Source: an uncultured Muribaculaceae bacterium
GTDB taxonomy: Bacteria; Bacteroidota; Bacteroidia; Bacteroidales; Muribaculaceae
Reading direction: 5' to 3'
Assembly (NCBI GenBank): GCA_910586595.1
Contig: CAJUJB010000019.1
Location: 1 to 29,309, forward strand
Length of the DNA stretch: 29,309 nucleotides
Shown: piece by piece, positions 22,249 through 29,309 of the stretch
Numbering within the stretch: position 1 is the stretch's first letter
Layout of the letters: every line of letters begins with the position of its first letter
Notes under the pieces: model-generated
What the model was told of the DNA's origin: nothing
The model's database searches: none
The model's input: only the letters and a program-made list of their open reading frames with translations
Translations under genes and position numbers: made by a program

Positions 22249-23841
22249 ATGAAGTATCTATTAGTTTCTGTCTGTATCACGGCTGCCTTTGGCGCCCAGG
22301 CCTGGAATGTAACTACTGACCCAACTATCAAGAATGCCTTGGTAGAGGAGTATACAGGTATGCATTGCCAGAATTGTCCGGATGGACATAGAATTGTTGC
22401 AGCCCTCTCGACCCTGCATCCAGAGAATGTATTTACTGTAGCCATTCATGCAGGTGGTTTCGCAACCCCGCGTAGAGGTGAGCCCAACTTTATCACCGAA
22501 ACCGGCCAAGCGATTCACGATCATTATGGCATTGAATCATATCCATGCGGCATCGTCAACCGCCGCGCATATGGCAATAATTTAGTGCTGAGCCGCTCCG
22601 ATTGGGGTGGGGCCTGCCGCCAGGCCAATCGGGAGACAGCTCCGGTAAATCTTTGGGCTAACAGTGCCTACGACGCAGCTTCGGGTCAGCTTACTCTGGA
22701 TGTAGAGGGTTATTATACGGCTGACATAGCTAATCCCCGACTCAATGTATTCTTGCTTCAGAGTGAAATCCTCGGGCCGCAGGATGGCGGTGAGCTTGGG
22801 GTTGAGTATCCCCATCGGCATATGTTCCGCGACCGCTTAACCGACAATGATTTAGGCGATGCGATTGATGTAAAGTCGGCAGGTGAGTATTTCTCCCGCT
22901 CATTCACATATACTCTTCCGGCGGCTATCGGCGATGTGCCTACCGATCCGGTGAATACTCGCTTGCTGGTCTTCGTCACAGATGGTGATGACGACGTATG
23001 CCAGGTAATCGAATCGCACCCGGCAACTCCCGGAGTAGAACCGAAATTCAGTGTTTCGACTTCTGTATCGCCCATCTCTATCACCAAAAACTATGCGTTG
23101 GGATATGTTGAGGTCTATATCAACAACCACGGCGGAGTCGACATTACATCTGCTGATTTTGACATTACTCTTAACGGCAATGTGGTAAGTACTCCTTGGA
23201 CCGGACTCGTGCCTGCTTATACCAATCAACTTGTGCGTGTGAATGTAGGTAGCGACTGGACTGACGCCATTGACTCGGATTCCAACCAATTTGCAATCCG
23301 CTTGATGAAGGCCAATGGCCAGGAAGTCGAGACCAGCTCAATCAGAGGCACCTTCAATGCTGTTTTCTCATATCCGCATGAGATGACTGTGAAGATCAAG
23401 ACTGATCTTGATGCAGCCGACAACACTTGGCGCATCATCGACTGCGACGGCAATGTAGTGAAGGAATTTGGCCCTTATCCCGACGGTCTCGTGGAAGAAT
23501 ATACTGAGCAACTATCGCTGGAGAAAGGTAAGATCTACGGTATTGAGATTTTTGACTGCTGGGGTGATGGTGTCCGCCACCCGCTTGGATCATTTAAATT
23601 ATATGACACAGACAACAATCTCATTGCCCAAATCAAGGAAATAAATGGCTACGGTATCCGTCAGTTCTTCCGTGCCGATGCCTCTGTGGGTGTCGATGCA
23701 GTTGAGTCTGCCGCCGATGTAGTCGCTCGCCAATATATCGATCTCACCGGTCGGGAAGTTGCGAATCCGGGGGCCGGGGTATACATTCTCCGTACAACCT
23801 GGAGCGATGGAAAAATAACTACTGAAAAACTCATCAAATAA
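22249..23841 (+). CDS. Omp28-like secreted protein with thioredoxin-like N-terminus and T9SS sorting domain
   Basis: A 530-residue secreted protein with a signal peptide (MKYLLVSVCITAAFGAQA, cleaved near 18). The Omp28-like domain follows directly: LVEEYTGMHCQNCPDGHRI with Cys40-x-x-Cys43, then strands and GIESYPCGIVNRR, the arrangement of a thioredoxin-like fold in which a Pro-containing loop faces the CxxC. An Omp28-type region runs to about 265. An Ig-like domain (about 270-375) and another beta domain (about 380-480, with DCDGNVVKEFGPYPDG and FDCWGDGV) come next. The end is a T9SS type A-like sorting domain with GAGVYILRTTW and a basic finish (KLIK). It is first in an operon with two more secreted proteins. 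A redox role is possible but unproven. Confidence 0.82.
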   Translation: MKYLLVSVCITAAFGAQAWNVTTDPTIKNALVEEYTGMHCQNCPDGHRIVAALSTLHPENVFTVAIHAGGFATPRRGEPNFITETGQAIHDHYGIESYPCGIVNRRAYGNNLVLSRSDWGGACRQANRETAPVNLWANSAYDAASGQLTLDVEGYYTADIANPRLNVFLLQSEILGPQDGGELGVEYPHRHMFRDRLTDNDLGDAIDVKSAGEYFSRSFTYTLPAAIGDVPTDPVNTRLLVFVTDGDDDVCQVIESHPATPGVEPKFSVSTSVSPISITKNYALGYVEVYINNHGGVDITSADFDITLNGNVVSTPWTGLVPAYTNQLVRVNVGSDWTDAIDSDSNQFAIRLMKANGQEVETSSIRGTFNAVFSYPHEMTVKIKTDLDAADNTWRIIDCDGNVVKEFGPYPDGLVEEYTEQLSLEKGKIYGIEIFDCWGDGVRHPLGSFKLYDTDNNLIAQIKEINGYGIRQFFRADASVGVDAVESAADVVARQYIDLTGREVANPGAGVYILRTTWSDGKITTEKLIK

Positions 23842-23846
23842 TTAAG

Positions 23847-25562
23847 ATGTCTATGAAAAAACTATTACTACTTATGGCCGGTCTGGCAACTGCAACAGGA
23901 GCCATGGCCAATTGGGGTACAAGCATCGAAGACCCTGTGAGCGTGTTCCCTAAAGGAACCAACAGCTACGCAACCGAAGTACGCCCCGGCGCCGACGGTT
24001 CTGCCTGGGCGGTGATCTATCACCCCAATACTAAGCAGGCTGATAATGAGTACGACATCTCGCGTGTCGTATACGAATACCGCGTGCAGTATTTTGATCC
24101 GGAAGGTAATCCTAAATTCCCCGCTGAAGGCCTGCTGGTAAGCGACTATTCCAATATCTCATATACTGTAGTCAACAACTATCTGCTTGTCGACAATGAC
24201 GGTAACGCAATCGTATCTGTGTCAGATTGCCGCAACTCCAATGGCAGTGATAAGTCGTATACCGTATACAAGATTTCTCCGGAAGGTGAATTCCTCTGGG
24301 GTGAAGATGGTATCGCACTCTCAGATCCGACCGCTCCGGCATCGCTTGGTGTATGCATGAACATCATTCAGCTTGAAGATGGCAGCTATGTGTTCGCTTG
24401 GGCTGAATATGACAATGAAGGCGGATCGCATGTATTCATGCAGCGACTCAGCCACGACGGCAAGGCTCAGTGGGATCTGGCCAAGACTGCCATCACAGAC
24501 GAGATATCCAACTATCCTTATCTGCTCAACTCCGGCGACAACACCTTCATCCTTGTCTACGGACGCACTGCATCAACTATACTCTATGCCCGCAAACTCG
24601 ACTTCGAGGCTGAGAATGTATGGGGTAAGGACGTTCGCATCTATCGCGGCGGCTGGGGCAGCACACCCGTTCAGACTAAACTTGAGGTTAAACCCTCTGG
24701 CGACGGCGGTGCACTTATCGCTTGGAGCGATGACCGCAGCGGCACAAATATTGAGTCAGCTTATATCAGTTATGTCACCCCTGACGGCAAGCTTGGTTTT
24801 GCTGGAGCTTCCGATGAAGGCGATGTGAAACTCTGCTATGATGATTGGCGTTGCTTCAACGTATCTGCTGTGCGTGCCGCCGACCTCTCTTGTTTCTATG
24901 CCGTATGGCGCCGCACCGACTATGACCAGCGTTATCAGGCTATCATGATGCAGAAAATCAGCAATAAGGGTGAACTGCTTTGGGATGACGAGGCTCGCGA
25001 AGTCACTCCTACTGAAGCTACGACTCTCGGCTATGTTTCTGTGCAGGCCGCTGGCGACAACGGTGCATGTGCATTCTACGAAGAATACCGCAGCTACTTC
25101 GATCAGCAGGCCTACGCCCAGCGTTTCGGCAGCGAAGGTGAATTTATCTGGGAACCTGAGGTCTTAGATCTTTCGCGCCCCGAGCGCATGGCATCTGGCC
25201 TTACTTCGCAGCCTTACATGAATGGTAAGGGCTGGTTGTGCAACTGGGCCGATGGCGGAACATCTGCTGAAGACAAAGAAACTACTTACTACATGACTGT
25301 AGTCAATCTTGACGGTGGCTTCGGACTCGAAAATTCCGGCGTGGAAAATGTTGTGTCGGTTAACGAAGCACAGCTTACTTTCGCCGCCGGCGCGCTCCAC
25401 GCAGATGTAGCCGATGGCACAATTGCATCTGTATACAGCGTTGATGGTTCACTTGTGGCAGAGTGCTCATTCTCCGGTGGTAGGGCCGCCCTTGACCTTG
25501 CTCCCGGTATGTATATCGCAGGCCTTTGTGGTGGCGAGACAGTTAAATTTATAGTAAAATAA
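23847..25562 (+). CDS. Secreted propeller-like repeat protein with T9SS sorting domain
   Basis: A 571-residue secreted protein of unknown function. The start could be ATG 23847 or the second in-frame ATG at 23853 (MKKLLLLMAG), which gives a more typical signal peptide; cleavage is near AMA-N. The body (about 25-490) is a series of roughly 50-60-residue beta repeats of the form (D)G...W......AW.D, for example SPEGEFLWGEDGIAL, SHDGKAQWDLAKTAI and SNKGELLWDDEAREV, which suggests a beta-propeller. The C-terminal 70 residues are a T9SS type A-like sorting domain (IASVYSVDGSLVAE, PGMYIAGLCG, KFIVK). It follows the Omp28-like gene by 5 bases and precedes the next by 10, so the three are co-transcribed. 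Confidence 0.78.
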   Translation: MSMKKLLLLMAGLATATGAMANWGTSIEDPVSVFPKGTNSYATEVRPGADGSAWAVIYHPNTKQADNEYDISRVVYEYRVQYFDPEGNPKFPAEGLLVSDYSNISYTVVNNYLLVDNDGNAIVSVSDCRNSNGSDKSYTVYKISPEGEFLWGEDGIALSDPTAPASLGVCMNIIQLEDGSYVFAWAEYDNEGGSHVFMQRLSHDGKAQWDLAKTAITDEISNYPYLLNSGDNTFILVYGRTASTILYARKLDFEAENVWGKDVRIYRGGWGSTPVQTKLEVKPSGDGGALIAWSDDRSGTNIESAYISYVTPDGKLGFAGASDEGDVKLCYDDWRCFNVSAVRAADLSCFYAVWRRTDYDQRYQAIMMQKISNKGELLWDDEAREVTPTEATTLGYVSVQAAGDNGACAFYEEYRSYFDQQAYAQRFGSEGEFIWEPEVLDLSRPERMASGLTSQPYMNGKGWLCNWADGGTSAEDKETTYYMTVVNLDGGFGLENSGVENVVSVNEAQLTFAAGALHADVADGTIASVYSVDGSLVAECSFSGGRAALDLAPGMYIAGLCGGETVKFIVK

Positions 25563-25572
25563 ACCTCCTCTT

Positions 25573-28428
25573 ATGAAAAAAGTAATCGCTACACTTGGCT
25601 TCGCTGCTCTATGTGCAGTCGGTGCCAACGCACAGGCCGTTCTCGGTTATACCGTATCAGAGAGCTCTGGCACATATTCAGCGCTTGATAATCCTACCGT
25701 GATTTTCGACGGCTCGAATACCGACGCTGAACAGTCTTCGTCGTTCTTCCCCCGCAATGTAATCACACCTGAAGGCCTTACTGGGTCTGCCGGCTCGGCA
25801 GAAGGTTTCTCCATCGGATTCAATGTCGATATAGCAGGTGCCTCTTACGATAATTTCCTGGTTTCGACTGCCGGTTATGTGATGCTCGGAAATGGTGAGC
25901 AGAGCTATAACCCTATGATGGGTGCCAACTTCATGACTTATGTCGGCGACTACACTGTAGCCGGCTTTGCGTTGAGCTCGGGCGTGACCTATAATGACGA
26001 GACAACCATTTCTTATCAAACCTTAGGGTCGGGTGATGATTCCCGCCTTGTGGTGCAGTTTGAAAACTATCTTTTATGCTATAATTATTGGGGTGAGCCC
26101 GCACCGGTAGATATTCAGATCGTTGTATACAAGCAAGGTAAGGTTCAACTCGTATTCGATCGTCTCTCGGCTCTGGGCGAGGATGTGTCAATCAATCTTT
26201 ATGTTGGCCTCCGCCAGAATGAGAACTATGTAAGTATCGTTGGATCGACCGGCGACATGTCTGTTCAATGTAACAACCGTGGCAATCTCACTGTGGATGC
26301 AGCTTGGGCTGATGGCACAACTGTGACACTCAACGTGCCCTCCGATTGTGTAAAGCCTGAAGCTCAACCAACCAATCTTGACCTTACATCTACTTCCGAC
26401 AGTGTTGAAGGCAGCTTTGAGCCCTCGGCCGATGCCGATACTTATCTGGTGGTATATGCACCGTCAGGCGTAGCTGGTGAGGCACCTGTTAACGGCACCA
26501 TATATGCTGAAGACGACAAACTGGGCGAGGCTACCGTTGCTTACTTTGGCCCCGCCACCTCGTTCGAAGTCAGCGACCTTCCTGGAGGAACCGAGTATAC
26601 CTATACCATATATGCTGCTAACAGCTACGGTCTCAACGGCCCGGTATACAACACAGAGGCTCCTCTTACTTCAGAAGTGGCAACCTTCCCCGCTCCCGCA
26701 GGTGAAGTGGTGTTCACTGCATCTTCGCTTACCAGTCTCACTATGACTGTTGAGCCCAATGAGGCCAACGATGATGTGGTTGTGGTATATAATACTTATT
26801 GCGAGCGCGATAACTTCGGCGACCATGGCTACTTCGGTGTACTTGCACCTGATGCCAAGGTTGGAGATGTTCTCCCTGTGCCTGAAGACTTTACTCCCTA
26901 TTGGGATTTTGATGGCGCTGAACTGCCTGCCAATGCCGGTACAGTTGCTTATGTAGGCAAAGCTGGAGAGATTACCATCTCAGACCTTGACCCCAGCTCA
27001 GCATATTATGTTGCAGTTTATACACGTGATGAAGCCGGTAAGTATACCACAGATCCCGTCTATACTGGCTACGCAACCTACATGGAGATTCCTTACGATG
27101 GCAACAGCTATAACTTCCCACGCTATGAACTGCCTTATGGCTGGACTGGCAGTGAGGCTGGCGCGTCTACTTATGGTTTCCGCGATGAAGAATTTGTAGA
27201 CCGTGCCACATGGACACCTCGCCAGGGCTCACAGTTTATCCAGCAGCGTGCCAATATTACCCGTGGTGATGCAATCAATGGTAAGGAAGCCTGGATGACT
27301 CCTGCACCCCTCTATGTCAACGACCGTCACTGCATGGTTACCTTCAACTATTGCATCACCCAGGGCGTTGACCGCTTCACAACTTCTGCCTATAATGATT
27401 GGGCTGAGGACGACGTGCTCGAGATCCGCCTCTCTGAAGACAATGGCGAGACTTGGGTAGCTGTTGCGACATATACTGCCGCTGAGCATCCCAAGCAGGA
27501 AGAGACTCTGTCGTATGTCAGCATCTCTGCCGACCTCAATGCTTACCGTGGTCAGACTGTGCTTGTGCAGCTTTATTGGAAAACCTTCAATGCTCCGGCA
27601 TTCGGCTCAAATATGTATGTTGACCGCTTCTCTGTACTTCAGGCTGAGTTCCCGGCTGTTCCCGAAGTGTCGGTGAATAAGATTACTCATGAGTCAGCTG
27701 TTATCAGCTGGGTTTCTAAGCAGACCGATTACGAACTCGTCTATGCTAAAGTCGGTGATAATGTCACACACACTGTTGCTGTAGAAGGCGCAAGCTCATA
27801 CACCATCACCGGGCTTGAACCCGAAACAGAGTATACTGTCAAAGTCCGTGGTCTTCTCGAAGGCAGTGAAGAGGCTTACAGCGAATGGAGCGATCCGGTA
27901 GAATTCACTACCGAAGGTTACCCCGCAGTTGACGCACCTGAAAACCTGGAGAGTGACACCACAACATTCGAGGCCCTCGGCTATGTACAGCTATCGTGGA
28001 GTAAGGCTACAGATGCTGAAAGCTACGAAGTGGCTTACCGCGAAGCATCATCTACCGAGTGGATCTACAAGAATTGCACTGCAACCAGCTTGTTGCTCAC
28101 TGACCTTGAAGGCGGTAAAGAATATATCTGGAAGGTACGCGCATTCTGTACTCACGACCGTGAGACTCCTTACTCTGCCCAGGTTCGCTTTACAGCTCCA
28201 CAGCTGTCAGGCGTAAGCGATGTGGAATTAGGCAGTGTGGAAGTTTCTGCCGGTGCAGGCTATGTCGAAGTTAAGGGTGCTGCTGAGGCTACCGTCGGCG
28301 TATACAATGCCGCAGGCGTCGCTGTAGCTGCCGTTCGCCAGGCATCCTCTTGCGAGCACTTCGACCTTCGCGCTGGTCTGTACATCGTTGTTGTAGGCGA
28401 TCAAACCTATAAAGTAATAGTTCGTTAA
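25573..28428 (+). CDS. Large secreted FN3/anchor-J protein with T9SS sorting domain
   Basis: A 951-residue secreted protein with a signal peptide (MKKVIATLGFAALCAVGANA, cleaved near 20). An N-terminal beta domain (about 22-255) is followed by FN3-like units (about 258-370 and 375-500). A choice-of-anchor-J/MAM-like domain (about 505-690) comes next, with PYGWTGSE near its start and MYVDRFSV near its end. Two clear FN3 repeats follow (about 695-780 with YTITGLEPETEYTVKVRGL, and 782-875). The last 70 residues are a T9SS type A-like sorting domain (ATVGVYNAAGVAVA, AGLYIVVVGD, KVIVR). No catalytic site was recognised; binding or adhesion at the cell surface is inferred. It is the last gene of the operon and is followed by a terminator. 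Confidence 0.82.
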   Translation: MKKVIATLGFAALCAVGANAQAVLGYTVSESSGTYSALDNPTVIFDGSNTDAEQSSSFFPRNVITPEGLTGSAGSAEGFSIGFNVDIAGASYDNFLVSTAGYVMLGNGEQSYNPMMGANFMTYVGDYTVAGFALSSGVTYNDETTISYQTLGSGDDSRLVVQFENYLLCYNYWGEPAPVDIQIVVYKQGKVQLVFDRLSALGEDVSINLYVGLRQNENYVSIVGSTGDMSVQCNNRGNLTVDAAWADGTTVTLNVPSDCVKPEAQPTNLDLTSTSDSVEGSFEPSADADTYLVVYAPSGVAGEAPVNGTIYAEDDKLGEATVAYFGPATSFEVSDLPGGTEYTYTIYAANSYGLNGPVYNTEAPLTSEVATFPAPAGEVVFTASSLTSLTMTVEPNEANDDVVVVYNTYCERDNFGDHGYFGVLAPDAKVGDVLPVPEDFTPYWDFDGAELPANAGTVAYVGKAGEITISDLDPSSAYYVAVYTRDEAGKYTTDPVYTGYATYMEIPYDGNSYNFPRYELPYGWTGSEAGASTYGFRDEEFVDRATWTPRQGSQFIQQRANITRGDAINGKEAWMTPAPLYVNDRHCMVTFNYCITQGVDRFTTSAYNDWAEDDVLEIRLSEDNGETWVAVATYTAAEHPKQEETLSYVSISADLNAYRGQTVLVQLYWKTFNAPAFGSNMYVDRFSVLQAEFPAVPEVSVNKITHESAVISWVSKQTDYELVYAKVGDNVTHTVAVEGASSYTITGLEPETEYTVKVRGLLEGSEEAYSEWSDPVEFTTEGYPAVDAPENLESDTTTFEALGYVQLSWSKATDAESYEVAYREASSTEWIYKNCTATSLLLTDLEGGKEYIWKVRAFCTHDRETPYSAQVRFTAPQLSGVSDVELGSVEVSAGAGYVEVKGAAEATVGVYNAAGVAVAAVRQASSCEHFDLRAGLYIVVVGDQTYKVIVR

Positions 28429-28452
28429 CACTTCATATGTAATAGGAGAGAG

Positions 28453-28477
28453 AGGCTGCGGCTATATGCCGTGGCCT
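28453..28477 (+). terminator. Probable terminator of the T9SS cargo operon
   Basis: AGGCTGCGGC (28453-28462) pairs with GCCGTGGCCT (28468-28477) over 10 bp, including two G/T wobbles, around a TATAT loop. It lies 24 bases past the stop and is followed by TTCTTG. The T-tract is short. Confidence 0.55.
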
Positions 28478-28554
28478 TTCTTGTGCGTATACATACTTGC
28501 GTGCTGTTTAGCAAAAAAATGTAAAAGGGTAGGGTAGAACCCATTTTTAATTCG

Positions 28555-28562
28555 TAACTTTG
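28555..28562 (+). promoter_or_regulatory. -7 element of the sigma factor gene
   Basis: TAACTTTG matches TAnnTTTG exactly and lies 26 bases before the ATG at 28589. A matching -33 TTTG is not seen at the usual distance. Confidence 0.5.
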
Positions 28563-28588
28563 AAGTCACAAAGCATCCAAGCACGCAC

Positions 28589-29149
28589 ATGGCCTCTGTC
28601 AAACCCGAAGAAAATGAACTTTTGACCGCGCAGCTGCGCGATCCGGCCACCGTGCGCGAAGCATTTTCCAAAGTCGTGCGTCTTTATTCTGAGCCACTGT
28701 ATTGGCAGATCCGCCGTATGGTGCCTTCTCACGATGATGCCAATGACTTACTTCAGAATACCTTTCTGAAGGCCTGGAGCTCCCTTGAGAATTTCCGTGG
28801 CGAGGCCAAACTTTCGACGTGGCTGTATAAAATTGCTATAAACGAGAGCCTGACCTTTCTTGAACGTGAGCGTAAGCGAGCATCTGTATCTATCGACGAC
28901 AATGAGGCCGGGGCTGCCCGGGGCATGATGGCCGATGATGCCATTGATGGCGACCGTCTTGCCGCCCAGCTACATCAGGCAATTGCCACTCTTCCGGAGA
29001 AACAACGGCTCGTTTTCAATATGAAATATTTCGATGATATGAAATATGAGGAGATGTCGGAGATTCTCGGCACCTCTGTCGGAGCCCTCAAGGCCTCATA
29101 CCATCTCGCGACAAAGAAAATCGAACAATTTTTTGACGAGCATGATTAA
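28589..29149 (+). CDS. ECF-type RNA polymerase sigma factor
   Basis: A 186-residue sigma-70 family protein of the extracytoplasmic function class. Region 2 (about 25-95) includes HDDANDLLQNTFLKAWSSL and the -10-binding FRGEAKLSTWLYKIAINESL. Region 4 (about 130-185) has LPEKQRLVFNMKYFDDMKYE and the HTH GTSVGALKASYHLATKKIE. There is no region 3, as expected. Such factors direct RNA polymerase to stress- or surface-related genes and are usually held by an anti-sigma partner encoded next door. The following gene starts 50 bases later and could be that partner. The ATG follows an exact -7 box. Confidence 0.93.
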   Translation: MASVKPEENELLTAQLRDPATVREAFSKVVRLYSEPLYWQIRRMVPSHDDANDLLQNTFLKAWSSLENFRGEAKLSTWLYKIAINESLTFLERERKRASVSIDDNEAGAARGMMADDAIDGDRLAAQLHQAIATLPEKQRLVFNMKYFDDMKYEEMSEILGTSVGALKASYHLATKKIEQFFDEHD

Positions 29150-29199
29150 ACCAAGCCCGTTTTCCGCAGTCAAAATAAGCAAAGTATTATATTAAAGAT

Positions 29200-29309
29200 A
29201 TGGCTAAGACAAGCACTAACATACTCGAAGAAGGTCGCCGATTGGGAATTGCACGCCCGTCGGCCGGTCTTGAAGTACCCGATGGTTACTTCAATGACTT
29301 CTGCGAGCG
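29200..29309 (+). CDS. Start of an unknown protein downstream of the sigma factor (3' truncated)
   Basis: Only the first 36 codons are present (MAKTSTNILEEGRRLGIARP, then SAGLEVPDGYFNDFCE). The VP-D/E-GYF..F motif near the N-terminus is often seen in Bacteroidetes proteins encoded just after ECF sigma factors, and some of these go on to a membrane helix and act as anti-sigma factors. That role is an inference here. The frame is open to the window end. Confidence 0.55.
   Translation, partial: MAKTSTNILEEGRRLGIARPSAGLEVPDGYFNDFCE

Overview
The window reads as chromosomal DNA of a gut-type Bacteroidales, possibly Muribaculaceae (family-level placement is inference). The reasons are promoters of the Bacteroidetes form (a TTTG or TTG, about 20 bases, then TAnnTTTG), an ExbD-TonB pair of Bacteroidetes type, a FeoA-FeoB fusion, the rsfS-ftsH pair, Omp28-like proteins, and five secreted proteins ending in a type IX secretion (T9SS) type A-like C-terminal sorting domain. 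No rRNA, tRNA or CRISPR array was recognised.

Left part (1-11400), mostly housekeeping. The end of an exbD and a complete tonB lie on + and end at a terminator. They face a minus-strand run of feoAB, dCMP deaminase, an S41 C-terminal processing protease and 5-formyltetrahydrofolate cyclo-ligase. Divergent from feoAB is a + strand FtsX-type permease gene, then rsfS, ftsH and a small His/Lys-rich putative lipoprotein.

Middle (11400-17700). Two large secreted-protein genes diverge from a compact 120-base region with two face-to-face promoters. One encodes an Omp28-like protein (-), the other a 1436-residue FN3/anchor-J adhesin-like protein (+). Both end in T9SS sorting domains.

Accessory island (17670-20260). 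This stretch is visibly AT-richer than its surroundings. It holds three tightly packed minus-strand genes: a secreted transglutaminase-like protein, a signal peptide fused straight to the tail of an RHS core plus a small His/Cys papain-like domain, and a three-helix membrane protein. A transposase HTH fragment lies at one edge, a possible transposase C-terminal fragment at the other, and both edges share a short repeat. This is the most likely place for an undescribed system: a freestanding RHS-tip effector, a possible membrane immunity partner and a second papain-fold enzyme.

Right part (20261-29309). A membrane-tethered TPR/HTH regulator (-) diverges from a three-gene operon of T9SS cargo: an Omp28-like protein, a propeller-like repeat protein and a 951-residue FN3/anchor-J protein. 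An ECF sigma factor gene follows, then the start of a downstream gene, probably its regulator, cut by the window end.
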